Assembly: GCF_000829515.1 (NCBI RefSeq)
Contig: NZ_JXRR01000022.1
Span: 248,001 to 312,000 of the forward strand
DNA from: Jeotgalibacillus campisalis
GTDB lineage: Bacteria > Bacillota > Bacilli > Bacillales > Jeotgalibacillaceae
DNA: 64,000 bases
Reading direction: 5' to 3'
Shown: positions 53,250-62,039 of the stretch, one piece after another
Position numbering within the stretch: position 1 is the stretch's first letter
How the letters are laid out: every line of letters starts with the position of its first letter
Notes under the pieces: generated by a model
Told to the model about the DNA's origin: nothing
The model's input: only the letters and a program-made list of their open reading frames with translations
Databases searched by the model: none
Position numbers and translations under genes: made by a program

Positions 53250-53427
53250 GAGCCTAAGACAAATGTGTCTCAAGCTCTTTGACCGGTTCGGTTCGCTTCG
53301 CTTCAGGTGGACGCTTTCCGCAGGGACGGCGCTGAGCCTCTCCAGGCTTTGCCTTGCGGAGTCTCAGCTTGCCGTCTTATCCTGCTGGAGTCGCCACCTT
53401 CCGCGCCGCTCACCTCATACATACGAT
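53250..53427. repeat. Bacillaceae intergenic repeat, copy B
   Basis: It shares with copy A (50882-51060) the hairpin start (AGACAAATGTGTCTCAAGC), TTTGACCGGTTC, the GTGGACGCTTTCCGCAGGG core, CCTGCTGGAGTCGCCACCTT and the end CTCACCTCATAC. It abuts a gene fragment at 53428-53551. Confidence 0.8.
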
Positions 53428-53551
53428 TTAAAAAACATTCAAACTGATATACTATCAGATCAGACCATCGAAGAAACTTACACTGAAATGGATGAGATTG
53501 ACCCTTAAGATTCCCCAAGAGTTTATTGATAATATTAAGGAGGCTTTTTAA
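53428..53551 (+). pseudogene. Gene fragment next to repeat copy B
   Basis: Directly after the repeat a frame reads NIQTDILSDQTIEETYTEMD and EIDP to a TAA at 53506. A shift of one base continues as LKIPQEFIDNIKEAF to a TAA at 53549. The codons look like those of a real gene tail. The fragment is probably the end of a gene whose front has been lost, with one extra base. Family not recognised. Confidence 0.4.
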
Positions 53552-53624
53552 TACTCGAGTTGCGAGTATCACAGCATTAAAATAGTTTTGCGCAACCCGT
53601 TAAATTAAACATTTATTACCTTGT

Positions 53625-53930
53625 TCATTCTAAAAATAAATTTAAAACGAAAGGGTATATGTATTGATAAGTGAGAATAAAAAAAGCAATCAAGCCTATT
53701 ACGGATAGTAAAAACACCCTACCCTTTTTTATCCTTAACTGTACAAAAGCAGATCCCAACACAAGAAGCATAAAAATTACAATCATTGAACCCCAAACCC
53801 AATTATAAATTTGGTCTCGTCCTTGGTCTGGTGCAGCAATGCTAAGCACTGGGCTTAAACCGACAAGAGCTACCAAGATGAATAGCAATCCGTGTACCAA
53901 ATATACTGCTGTCTTAAACAAGTAAACCAC
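53625..53930 (-). CDS. Membrane protein of unknown function
   Basis: A 101-residue protein with three hydrophobic segments (YLVHGLLFILVALVGLSPVL, SMIVIFMLLVLGSAFVQL, LLSVIGLIAFFILTYQYIYP). Not recognised. A weak ribosome binding site (AGGTGG) precedes the ATG. Confidence 0.6.
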   Translation of the reverse strand: MVYLFKTAVYLVHGLLFILVALVGLSPVLSIAAPDQGRDQIYNWVWGSMIVIFMLLVLGSAFVQLRIKKGRVFLLSVIGLIAFFILTYQYIYPFVLNLFLE

Positions 53931-54121
53931 CTACTCTCTCTAGTCTCGAAAGCTTGTTTAACAATCCTTACTCCCTTAAAAGGTTTGTTTGTTGAACAAA
54001 AACTAAACAATTTTCTGCTTGTATTTTACAATAAGAATACTTTATCCTTTTTGCACTAAACTGCGCCCCACCCGATTACGAATATCATAGTACTCATTTG
54101 CTCAACTAAAACCCACAGAAC

Positions 54122-54559
54122 TTAAAATTCCACATAAAATGGTTGTTTGCTGTTATCAAGAGAGTACTCTATTCTTTGTTTAAAATTTTCAATGGTGATC
54201 ATTTTCAATGCCTCCTCGATAGGGAAAAAACCAACTTCTAGACTTTCTGGGGAAGTTGTTAATTTGCCTCCCGTTGGCTTAGCTAAAAAAAGAGTATTAC
54301 AAATTGACTTATTCACATTTTAAAATATCCCACAGAATTTAAGAACTTCAATATCAATCCCTGACTCTTCTTTCGTTTCCCTTATTGCAGCGTCTTTTAG
54401 AGACTCACCCTCTTCAACGATACCACCTGGCATTTCCCACCCTCTCTTAGGTCCTTTAATTAGCAAAATTTCCTTTTGGTCATTGAGTACAATCGTTGCA
54501 GCTGAAACAAAGTGTTTAGAAGGTGTGTGAATATGTGATGGCTTCTGTCCCAAAGTCAT
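54122..54559 (-). pseudogene. NUDIX hydrolase gene with an internal stop
   Basis: The frame encodes a NUDIX protein with a complete box (GGIVEEGESLKDAAIRETKEESGIDI) but stops at TAA (54322-54320) after FCGIF. The same frame then resumes directly with NVNKSICNTLFLAKPTGGKL and runs to 54122. A single CAA to TAA change explains this. The 79-residue product lacks the last strands and helix and is probably inactive. The only alternative is readthrough. Confidence 0.8.
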
Positions 54560-54833
54560 TGCCCCCTTTTGTAAAATAAAGCTTACCTACTCTCTATCTA
54601 ATGGCCAATTTTTAAACATTAGTTAAACATCACTCTTCAACAACTAATCTGTTATTTTATTTTAACATTAATTGCCTTTTATTTGGCAAAAAAAAGAAGC
54701 GTTCCCTGTTAAAGAAACGCTGCCATTAATATTAAGTTCACCTATTAACAAACTAGAACCTGCCCTAATTACGTTTTTAGACTTATGCTATACTACTATA
54801 AATAGATAGAATATTATGACAAGGAGTGGTACT
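54560..54833. other. Intergenic region with terminator-like hairpin
   Basis: Contains a hairpin at 54686-54722 and one copy of a short repeated motif (54659-54686). No gene is seen. Confidence 0.5.
54686..54722 (-). terminator. Terminator-like hairpin
   Basis: AGCGTT (54699-54704) pairs with AACGCT (54717-54722). On the minus strand CTTCTTTTTTTT follows. No minus-strand gene feeds it directly, so it may be a relic. Confidence 0.6.
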
Positions 54834-55055
54834 TTGAAAGTTTTGGTTTATACTTTAATCGCTCTTTTTTCAGGAATTTTTCTTTTTAGTTTTTTCTATA
54901 ACTTTTTACCTATTCCAGCAGTATTCTACTTACTACCTGCCTTGTTTCTAATTACCACACTACAAATGTTCAAAAAGGGTAAGAACATTGAAGGTTATAT
55001 ATTTATAGGGGTATCTGTCTTTTCTATCATAATTGCTTCAATCAGCTTTCTGTAA
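54834..55055 (+). CDS. Small membrane protein, 73 residues
   Basis: Three hydrophobic segments (LVYTLIALFSGIFLFSFF, IPAVFYLLPALFLITTLQ, YIFIGVSVFSIIIASISFL). The TTG at 54834 is chosen because AAGGAGTGG stands before it; the ATG 18 bases upstream would contain that site. Not recognised. Confidence 0.65.
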   Translation: MKVLVYTLIALFSGIFLFSFFYNFLPIPAVFYLLPALFLITTLQMFKKGKNIEGYIFIGVSVFSIIIASISFL

Positions 55056-55154
55056 AAGCATAGCAGCTTTATTTCATCTATTTCAGTAAACTGCGGCATT
55101 TTTGAAAGAAGCAATCGCTCACCTTTACCCTAAGTCCAATAGGCCACATAGATT

Positions 55155-55316
55155 TTACAAAATGAAAAACATTATCACGTTTATAAACACGATCGTTGTA
55201 ATTAAACCCAATACAATTTTTTTAAAAGTAAACTTCATGCTTCCGTTCTTCATTCCTCTAAATACTAAAAGTGCTATGAGTATTATGAGTAATAGAATTG
55301 GAGTTGGTGTTGGCAC
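55155..55316 (-). CDS. Small membrane protein, 53 residues
   Basis: A GTG start after AGAGGTG opens a 53-codon frame with two hydrophobic segments (PILLLIILIALLVF and VLGLITTIVFINVIMFFIL) around a short basic loop. It covers the same bases as a weaker plus-strand frame. The codon and hydrophobic pattern favour this one. Not recognised. Confidence 0.6.
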   Translation of the reverse strand: MPTPTPILLLIILIALLVFRGMKNGSMKFTFKKIVLGLITTIVFINVIMFFIL

Positions 55317-55679
55317 TATTTCACCTCTATTCTCTATGCAACCTTGAATTATTTCTTTAGTTTAACATTAATTCCCTTTTGTTTGACGTAAAAAAAGAGT
55401 ATAAGTGTTGATTGAATCAGAGCTTATTTCAACTCCGCATTTTTTACCTCCCTATTGCTTCAGGTTATAACTCTCCAATCATATTTAATAACCACAGTTC
55501 TACACGAAAGAACATAACATTATTAAAGATCCTAAAATTACTTATGAATATAATTTTATTTATATTTAATAAATATTTATTGTTTTTAATAAAACTGGTG
55601 ATATTATCTAGTTATAAAAAATGTTGGGAGGGTAACCATTAGCTCGTGATTTATAGATACCGTCTTTAAGGAGTAGTGT
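55317..55679. other. A+T-rich region before the ABC exporter operon
   Basis: Holds a copy of the ACATTAATT short repeat (55363-55390) and probably the exporter promoter. A 76-codon plus-strand frame here lacks a good start and I do not call it. Confidence 0.45.
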
Positions 55680-56120
55680 ATGAAATATTCTTTATTTAGA
55701 TTTATCGACATTTTTGAGGCGATTGCTATCTACCTGATCTGTTTTGCTTCAAACTTACTATTTATTTATGTACTTACGTTGGATTTAGAAGCTTCTTTTA
55801 TTTTAGAGTCTTTTATTGAAAGTATTACAGATTATCAACTTGTTATCATTATTCTTCTTACATTTATGATCATCGTTTTTCACTATCAATTTTTAAACCG
55901 AAGAAAAACTGAAATATCCTGCCGAATACTTGTAGGAGATACAATGGTAAAGATTATCATCCGGTATATTTTGAATAGTCTTGCTATATTAGGGTTTAGT
56001 TTTTTTCTATCCCTATCATTAAACTTTTATTTAGAGCTGAATGGTACCAGCAATCTCTACTTAGTTTTTATTTTTATTTTATACATATTAATTAGTGCAG
56101 GTCAGGTGAAAAAAGAATGA
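55680..56120 (+). CDS. Membrane protein of the ABC exporter operon
   Basis: A 146-residue protein with four predicted membrane helices and a basic cytoplasmic loop (FLNRRKTEISCR). AAGGAG precedes the ATG, and its stop overlaps the permease start (ATGA). It is probably a subunit or accessory of the exporter. Family not recognised. Confidence 0.7.
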   Translation: MKYSLFRFIDIFEAIAIYLICFASNLLFIYVLTLDLEASFILESFIESITDYQLVIIILLTFMIIVFHYQFLNRRKTEISCRILVGDTMVKIIIRYILNSLAILGFSFFLSLSLNFYLELNGTSNLYLVFIFILYILISAGQVKKE

Positions 56121-57337
56121 GAATTTTACGGTTTTTTATAACTAGAATATTTTTAAAAAGATGGATCCTTGTTTTGGGTATGATATTATTACTTTTTTTA
56201 GCTAATTATCTTTCTTTTACTACTGCTCGTTCCGTTATTTCAACTTTTCAAGGTTATCAGGAAATAGAAACCCTGAATCAAGAAGGAACATTTATTGCTA
56301 ATCTAGATCCAGATAGTAAAACTGAAAATGAGACCATTAATATAGATAAAACAAGAAAATTATATGAGTATTTAGACAACCATTATACTTATGCTCTGCA
56401 AGTTGATGGTTTTGTCACTTCATTAGAGAATGAACATGAAATGGAAGTTACTTTTTCCTATATCAATGAAGAGGCTTATAAGATCAATCAATTTAGTTTA
56501 TCTCAAGGAAACCACTTAACCTTTAATTATCAATTTAATCAAGAAACAATACCTGTTTTAGTAGGTGCAGGTCTGGCCACAACCTATCCTGTAGGGTCAA
56601 CGATTGAGATTACAGATCCTGTCACTCAGCAATTGGTCAATTTAAACGTTCGAGGAGTCTTGAAGGAGAATACTCATCGTTCTAATTTTTATGCTCCTAA
56701 TATAAAGAATTATTTCAATTTTTCAATTTTTCTTCCTGTTAATGAAGAATTTATTCAACGTGCGGGTCTTGACCTCCACGTTAATGGTTTGACGGACATC
56801 GCGCTTCTTGATTCAACAGAAGATGAGGCAATGAATTTAAAAGAGCATATCCAGAAAAATCTAGGCTTGGAACTTAATTTTTTTAATCAACAGGAAAACT
56901 TTGATTACTTTGAGGAATATTATGTTTATTCACTAAAAATCATTTGTACGATCATGTTTATTTTACTCATAATCATTGTCTGTCTGGCTACCTGGAATAA
57001 TTTTACTAGTATTCGATTAATGAAAAAAGATTTTACAATCAATTTAGTAGTCGGATTAAGTTATTCGAAACTAAGAGCCATTTTTTATAGCTATTTTGGA
57101 CTGTTGTTTTCAATTAATTTAACCCTATTAATTGCGATAACCGCTTTCAATAGATACGGCTTTTGGCTAAGAAAAGAGTCCCTTTATGCTACTTACGGAA
57201 TATTTGGCTTACTAAGTATGGATTGGATTGCTTTACTGATTGTTCTTTTTATCGATTTAATTATTGGGGTTACGATTGTTGAACTTACGCTAACAAAAAT
57301 TAAAAGGATACCGATCTCCGTGGGGGTGTTAAATTGA
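56117..57337 (+). CDS. FtsX/MacB-type ABC permease
   Basis: A 406-residue membrane protein: one N-terminal helix (about 18-36), a large extracytoplasmic domain (about 40-275), then three helices, the last at about 370-390. This is the MacB/FtsX layout used by exporters of peptides or lipids. It overlaps the ATPase gene by four bases. The ATPase and permease together suggest a type VII ABC transporter. Confidence 0.82.
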   Translation: MRILRFFITRIFLKRWILVLGMILLLFLANYLSFTTARSVISTFQGYQEIETLNQEGTFIANLDPDSKTENETINIDKTRKLYEYLDNHYTYALQVDGFVTSLENEHEMEVTFSYINEEAYKINQFSLSQGNHLTFNYQFNQETIPVLVGAGLATTYPVGSTIEITDPVTQQLVNLNVRGVLKENTHRSNFYAPNIKNYFNFSIFLPVNEEFIQRAGLDLHVNGLTDIALLDSTEDEAMNLKEHIQKNLGLELNFFNQQENFDYFEEYYVYSLKIICTIMFILLIIIVCLATWNNFTSIRLMKKDFTINLVVGLSYSKLRAIFYSYFGLLFSINLTLLIAITAFNRYGFWLRKESLYATYGIFGLLSMDWIALLIVLFIDLIIGVTIVELTLTKIKRIPISVGVLN

Positions 57338-57996
57338 CTAGTATACTTAAACTGGAAATCCAGAAAAAAACATTCAAGAAGAAATGTTTTTCTATCTTAC
57401 ATGATTTTGAGTTGGAAGTTGAAGCTGGGGAAAGACTTTCTATTATAGGGGAGTCTGGCGTTGGAAAAACTTCTTTGCTAAATATCATGGGTCTGCTTGA
57501 TCCACACTATCATGGGAGCTATAAGCTGTTTGATTCATCTGTTAAGGATTTATCACAAAATAAACTGGCTGAGTGGCGAAATCGAAAAATTGGTTTTGTT
57601 CTTCAGGAGTCCGCATTAATTCATTCTTTGACCATAGAGGATAATATTAAATTGCCCCTTCTGTATGCTCACCTTGAAAAAGACCCGGCTGCCCAAGATC
57701 ACTTTAAACGAATTATTACTAAAATTGGAATTGAACCCATTTTGAAAAAAAAACCGCTTGAGTGTTCTGGCGGCCAACGTTCTAGAGCTGTTTTTGCCAG
57801 AGCTGTCATGATGAATCCCCAAATCATTTTATCGGATGAACCAACTGCGTCTTTAGATTCAAAAAACAAAGAAAACATTATCAATCTACTTTTTGATATG
57901 AATAAAGAATTTAATACTACTCTTATAACAGTGACTCATGATTTAGATGTAGCCAATCGACATGAACGAATCATTACTCTTGAAAGGAATGAATAA
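57334..57996 (+). CDS. ABC transporter ATPase
   Basis: A 220-residue nucleotide-binding protein. Walker A GESGVGKTSLL at residues 39-49, Q-loop in FVLQES, signature CSGGQ, Walker B IILSDEPTASLD and the switch histidine in VTHDLD are all present. It belongs to the MacB/LolD-type group related to bacteriocin-associated exporters. It starts at TTG overlapping the permease stop. Confidence 0.93.
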   Translation: MTSILKLEIQKKTFKKKCFSILHDFELEVEAGERLSIIGESGVGKTSLLNIMGLLDPHYHGSYKLFDSSVKDLSQNKLAEWRNRKIGFVLQESALIHSLTIEDNIKLPLLYAHLEKDPAAQDHFKRIITKIGIEPILKKKPLECSGGQRSRAVFARAVMMNPQIILSDEPTASLDSKNKENIINLLFDMNKEFNTTLITVTHDLDVANRHERIITLERNE

Positions 57997-57997
57997 A

Positions 57998-58153
57998 GTG
58001 GGATTCTATATAATGATCACGTCATTCCTGCTTGGCATATTCTTTACTATTCTTGGTGTTTCTCGTAGGAAACGTAACTTTTTATACAAGTTTTTTATCG
58101 TGCTGGGGATCATCCTCATTCTTTTTGCTGTTTATCTAGCAAGGCCTCATTAA
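57998..58153 (+). CDS. Small membrane protein of the ABC operon
   Basis: A 51-residue protein with two membrane segments (VGFYIMITSFLLGIFFTILG and FFIVLGIILILFAVYL) around a basic loop RRKRN. I choose the GTG at 57998 because GAAAGGA lies 9 bases before it; it starts one base after the ATPase stop. Probably cotranslated with the exporter. Confidence 0.6.
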   Translation: MGFYIMITSFLLGIFFTILGVSRRKRNFLYKFFIVLGIILILFAVYLARPH

Positions 58154-58260
58154 GAATCATAGAATTCCTAAATGTGACATTAACCCCCCCTGTCCCTGAA
58201 AAAAATGTTGAACATCAGGATTTATCAAGCATTTTTTAAGGAAGCGTTTAATTTATAAAG

Positions 58261-58392
58261 TTGAAAAGAAGCAAGGATATTCCTTATAAAAAAGACCTAA
58301 CAGTCAACTCTCTAGTAACAATTGAAATAGGTATGATGTGGTTGATGCCTTCTATTACCGTGGTAGCAGCTGATGTTGTAAAAGGTAAATGA
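58261..58392 (+). CDS. Possible 43-residue peptide or gene remnant
   Basis: From TTG at 58261 the frame reads MKRSKDIPYKKDLTVNSLVT and continues through IEIGMMWLMPSITVVAADVV to a TGA at 58392. The ribosome binding site (AAGGAAG) is too far upstream to be convincing. It may be the tail of a lost gene. A hairpin follows. Confidence 0.35.
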   Translation: MKRSKDIPYKKDLTVNSLVTIEIGMMWLMPSITVVAADVVKGK

Positions 58393-58397
58393 AAAAG

Positions 58398-58431
58398 AAA
58401 AAGCACTCCTTATTAGAGGAATGCAGCTTTT
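58398..58431 (+). terminator. Terminator-like hairpin
   Basis: AAAAGC-TCCT pairs with AGGA-GC-CTTTT with internal mismatches. It lies 6 bases past the 43-codon frame and could end the ABC operon. Confidence 0.45.
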
Positions 58432-58472
58432 ACTTGAACAAAGGGAGGCTCTTACTCAACAAATGCAAGCGT

Positions 58473-58934
58473 TCAAGAAGGGAAGTATTCCATTGGCTCA
58501 GTACAATAAACATAACCATTTTTCTTGTAATAATTAATTGCTTCATCACTTGGCCATACAATTACAAATTCAAATTTATTCTCTTTTATCCAATCGTTTA
58601 TTGTATTTAGCACTTTACTTCCAACGCCTCCATTTCGATATTCTGGTATTGTGTATACGTTGGTCATATATGCAAATGGATGAGTAACCCTGCCAGGCCT
58701 TGGCACTTTTTGTACTAATTCTATGTAGATATGAGAAGTAATTCTTCCCTTATCCTCAGCAACCCAAATAAACCACTGACTACTCTCTATTGCATTTTCT
58801 AAGAATGTTTGACATTCTCTTTCAAACCCCTCATAGGACTCATCTTTTTTGCTCTCATCAAACTCAATGGTGTTATCCCATCTCATTTTAATTAATTGAT
58901 TAATGTCTTTTTCTTCAGCAAGTCTAATGTTCAT
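58473..58934 (-). CDS. GNAT-family N-acetyltransferase
   Basis: A 153-residue GNAT protein. Motif A, with the acetyl-CoA loop, is visible in YTIPEYRNGGVGSKVL (about residues 94-109), and the C-terminal YYKKNGY motif B follows. Substrate unknown. GGGGCG precedes the ATG. Confidence 0.88.
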   Translation of the reverse strand: MNIRLAEEKDINQLIKMRWDNTIEFDESKKDESYEGFERECQTFLENAIESSQWFIWVAEDKGRITSHIYIELVQKVPRPGRVTHPFAYMTNVYTIPEYRNGGVGSKVLNTINDWIKENKFEFVIVWPSDEAINYYKKNGYVYCTEPMEYFPS

Positions 58935-59007
58935 ATAATCGCCCCCCTTATATTTTTCTTTTTAAATGTATTTCTAGATATAGTCGTTTAAAACACTATA
59001 AGAACAA

Positions 59008-59502
59008 TCAATATTGTATCAATTGGTTGTTTGTTCCAAAGTACTCATCATAACCAATCCTGCTGACTTCTTTAAATCTTAATTTCTCAAGCATTTTTCT
59101 TGATCGAAAATTCTTTTCGTGTGTTTCTGCTTCAAACCTTGTAATTCCCAATTCCTTTAAACCATAATCAATCATACAACGAGCAGCATTATTGCCTAGT
59201 CCTTTACCCCAGAGTGTACTCTCACCAATAGCAATGCCTAATTCAGCAGTATTATCTTTACTAATGGCTAAGTCTGCGTAACCAATTAACTTCTCATTAA
59301 ACTCTATTCCTAATCGGAAAAAATCTTCAGATATATTATTCACATAATGTAACCACCACTTATATAATTCTTCCTCAATTCTATTCTTTCCCCACCCATT
59401 CGCCAAACAAAAATTATCATCCTTACTCCAATTCAATGTATTATTAAAATCATTCATGGTGATGGGTCTAATTTTTATGGATTGTAAATTGCTACTTTCC
59501 AT
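59008..59502 (-). CDS. GNAT-family acetyltransferase (RimJ/RimL type)
   Basis: A 164-residue GNAT protein with the pattern IRPITMNDF at the N-terminus and GESTLWGKGLGNNAARCMIDYGL and the C-terminal NFRSRKMLEKLRF typical of RimJ/RimL-like acetyltransferases. GGGGGC precedes the ATG. It acts on an unknown amine. Confidence 0.88.
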   Translation of the reverse strand: MESSNLQSIKIRPITMNDFNNTLNWSKDDNFCLANGWGKNRIEEELYKWWLHYVNNISEDFFRLGIEFNEKLIGYADLAISKDNTAELGIAIGESTLWGKGLGNNAARCMIDYGLKELGITRFEAETHEKNFRSRKMLEKLRFKEVSRIGYDEYFGTNNQLIQY

Positions 59503-59532
59503 GCCTTGCCCCCTGTATCGTCTTGTTATTAA

Positions 59533-59988
59533 TTATTGTGAAAATGGCACGGAATACTTTTTAATGAGGTTTTTTATTAAAGGATTTAGTCCTTCTGGTA
59601 ACTGATTAGCTTTAAAAAACTTTACTTCCGTAGTTTCTCGACCATCTGCTTTTAGAACTCCACCTTTTATTTCTTTTGAACTATATGCAATTGTAACAGG
59701 ATAGAATTCATCCCCGTTTGGCAGTTTGACAAAATGCTGTTTTCCTGAGAATACTCCCACTAACTCAAGTTTACCCACTTCAATGCCAGTTTCCTCAAAT
59801 ACTTCTCTTCTTCCTGCTTCTTCCGTAGATTCACCTAATTCCATAAATCCACCTGGAACGCCCCAAATGCCATCACTGCGTTTTTGTAATAAGAATTCAC
59901 CTTTTTCATTTATTACAGCTACTGCAACTCCGACTAACATTAATGGTTGGTTTCCAATTACTTTGCGTAAATCTTCTATATACCCCAT
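59533..59988 (-). CDS. NUDIX hydrolase
   Basis: A 151-residue NUDIX protein with a complete box (GGFMELGESTEEAGRREVFEETGIEV, about residues 46-71). The N-terminus (VGVAVAVINEKGEFLLQKRSDG) fits the group of ADP-ribose-pyrophosphatase-like and MutT-like proteins. AGGGGG precedes the ATG. Confidence 0.9.
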   Translation of the reverse strand: MGYIEDLRKVIGNQPLMLVGVAVAVINEKGEFLLQKRSDGIWGVPGGFMELGESTEEAGRREVFEETGIEVGKLELVGVFSGKQHFVKLPNGDEFYPVTIAYSSKEIKGGVLKADGRETTEVKFFKANQLPEGLNPLIKNLIKKYSVPFSQ

Positions 59989-60116
59989 GTTATCCCCCTG
60001 AAAAAATGCTTTTTTTCAAAAAAACATATTGTGTCAACCCTAAACGATTTCCCTCCTCTTCCCACTAACCTGCACTGTTAGGGAAAAGGCGACTGATCTT
60101 ATTGAACAATCACAAG

Positions 60117-60545
60117 TTAGCTTAATATGAAACTTTTCCATAGTGTTTCATCAACCACAAAAAAACCTTCGTGAGAACATCCGGCTAGTATACATTTATC
60201 ATTTTGATAGAAAATTAAGTCTTCAGGTAGTTCTGGGCTAATCCAGTCGAAAAGAGAATGACTATGTTCTTTTAAAAATTGCCTTGTAGCATTATTCAAC
60301 TGAAAATAAAAGACGTATGCCGTATTCCCACGAAGTTTTGTGGTTTCCCATTCCCGCTGAGTTTTCCTTTCAATTAAATGTACTTCAATATTTGATATTA
60401 AATTATCAATATAGGCAAGACGATCCTCTTCAATCTCCATCATTTGTCTATTCTCAACAAAAGCAAACCGGTTACAATGTTTTGATAAAAAATCAATTAA
60501 TTCTTTATAGCGTTTGCCTTTTACATTTTCATATATCGTTAGCAT
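60117..60545 (-). CDS. Uncharacterised protein, 142 residues
   Basis: A soluble protein, probably alpha/beta, with conserved-looking aromatic residues at the end (CILAGCSHEGFFVVDETLW). The family is not recognised. GAGAGGG precedes the ATG. Nothing in the neighbourhood defines its role. Confidence 0.7.
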   Translation of the reverse strand: MLTIYENVKGKRYKELIDFLSKHCNRFAFVENRQMMEIEEDRLAYIDNLISNIEVHLIERKTQREWETTKLRGNTAYVFYFQLNNATRQFLKEHSHSLFDWISPELPEDLIFYQNDKCILAGCSHEGFFVVDETLWKSFILS

Positions 60546-60649
60546 ACTAATTTCCCTCTCATCACTACAATTTCTTCTGTTAAATGTATTCTATACTGAA
60601 AACAGAAATCGATCCTGCTTTGCTCTTACAACCGTTTCCTCAATTGCTG

Positions 60650-60983
60650 TTCCTATCTCGATTGATGAATGAAGAAGCTGAACGAATAGCCACCTGATTT
60701 TTGATAATCCCGTAGAGATACTTTCTCGCTGCAAATAAACTGTACTTCCGCTTGAGAAAGCAATAATAATCCTTTTGATTCAGCAGAAGGAGTTGGCAAA
60801 GATAGTGTAGTAGAAAGGTACATGACCGAAGCTTCTATATTACCTTTAATGAGGATTGGCGAAATGGGTTCGTTACTATTAACTTTAGTTCTTCGCCCCA
60901 CTCATTCAGATAATATGTAGTACTTGGGTTAAAAGGATTGATCTCTACATTAGCTTCTTCAAACACTTCCCGTTTAAGTCAAT
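60650..60983 (-). pseudogene. NUDIX hydrolase remnant
   Basis: Directly downstream of the hydrolase gene the frame reads LKREVFEEANVEINPFNPST and YYLNEWGEELKLI, the second half of a NUDIX box and its continuation, with no N-terminus. After VTNPF the sense moves to another frame (PISPILIKGNIEASVMYLST, then SLPTPSAESKGLLLLSQAEV). The gene has lost its front and carries a frameshift. Confidence 0.55.
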
Positions 60984-60984
60984 A

Positions 60985-61764
60985 TTACTTAAAAAAGTCT
61001 ATGAATAATGGCAGTAGTTTTTTTGCATTAGCCATGTGGTCTTGACCCGCAAGTTGTACAAACTTTGCGTTTGGAATTGCCTTTGTTAGTTGGCGCCCGA
61101 CAACATGTATTGAGTCCCGGCTTTTTTCGCCAACTATTATTTGCGTTGGTATGGAAATTTGAGCAGCTCGTTCAACAGGTGGCAAGTCCTGAGTTAGAGC
61201 TATATCATAAGCAAGGGTTGGAGCTAGTGCTTTCATAGTTCGCCATCCAGGAACTAACGGCAATAATAAAATAAATACTTTGGGCATCCCTATACCTTTC
61301 AAAAATGTAATCATTGCTTTTGAATTTTTTCCGTTATCGAGAAGTTTGTTTATACTTCGGCTAAATTGATTATATTCGACCCTTTCTTCCTCGCTATGTA
61401 CATAGGGCGCATCATACATAATTACTTTCTGCACTTTGTTGCCAAGTAGAAGTACTGCCTCAAGTGCTAGCACCGCACCGGAAGAATGGCCATACAAATA
61501 CGCCTTGCCGCCTGCAGCATCAATTATGGCTTCGATATCTTCAATTTCCCGTTCTATTGTATAAGGCAGTGTATTGCCACTATCACCACGTCCACGGCGG
61601 TCGTAATTGTAAACAGTGAACTCAGTGGCAAATATTTTGGCATCTTTCACAATCGGTTTAAATGAGCGGTGGCAGCTAGCTCCAGTTATGTAAATAAGGG
61701 CCGGACCATTACCATAGACATCATACGATAAAATTGTACCGTCTTTTGACTGCGTAGTTTTCAT
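60985..61764 (-). CDS. Alpha/beta hydrolase
   Basis: A 259-residue alpha/beta hydrolase. The nucleophile elbow YGHSSGA places the serine near residue 95, the YDRRGRGDSG segment is typical of the family, and QLAGQDHM carries the histidine. The start at 61764 follows AAAGGAGAT. The gene is followed at once by a NUDIX remnant. Substrate unknown. Confidence 0.88.
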   Translation of the reverse strand: MKTTQSKDGTILSYDVYGNGPALIYITGASCHRSFKPIVKDAKIFATEFTVYNYDRRGRGDSGNTLPYTIEREIEDIEAIIDAAGGKAYLYGHSSGAVLALEAVLLLGNKVQKVIMYDAPYVHSEEERVEYNQFSRSINKLLDNGKNSKAMITFLKGIGMPKVFILLLPLVPGWRTMKALAPTLAYDIALTQDLPPVERAAQISIPTQIIVGEKSRDSIHVVGRQLTKAIPNAKFVQLAGQDHMANAKKLLPLFIDFFK

Positions 61765-61803
61765 ACCTATCTCCTTTTTTCTTAAAATATGAATAGATTT
61801 CAC

Positions 61804-62039
61804 TCCATTACATCCACCAAACTTTCCTCTGTTAAATCGGTCCGAAGTTGCTTTGTTAACAATTCCACTAAATTACTAGAACCTAAGGTAATACTTATAT
61901 TTTTGGACAACTGAACTGTCACTTTAGTTCAATTAAGGATTTAATTATAAGCAACTCTTGTTCATTTATAACGTAATCAGGGATATCCTGTTTTACTACT
62001 ATCCGCATACACTTATTCACAAGGTAATCTCACTTCTGT
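61804..62039. other. A+T-rich intergenic region
   Basis: About 235 bases with no gene or repeat that I can support. Confidence 0.4.

Noticed and set aside
50882-53427. The repeat copies as ends of a transposon carrying the PAP2/DUF2975 genes
   Set aside because: The copies are direct and incomplete, the PAP2 gene lies outside them, and no transposase lies between.
55102-55347. 81-codon plus-strand frame
   Set aside because: The opposite strand holds a better-supported 53-residue membrane protein with a ribosome binding site.
55412-55642. 76-codon plus-strand frame
   Set aside because: It is a very A+T-rich stretch with Lys/Leu/Ile-rich translation and no ribosome binding site; it probably arises by chance.
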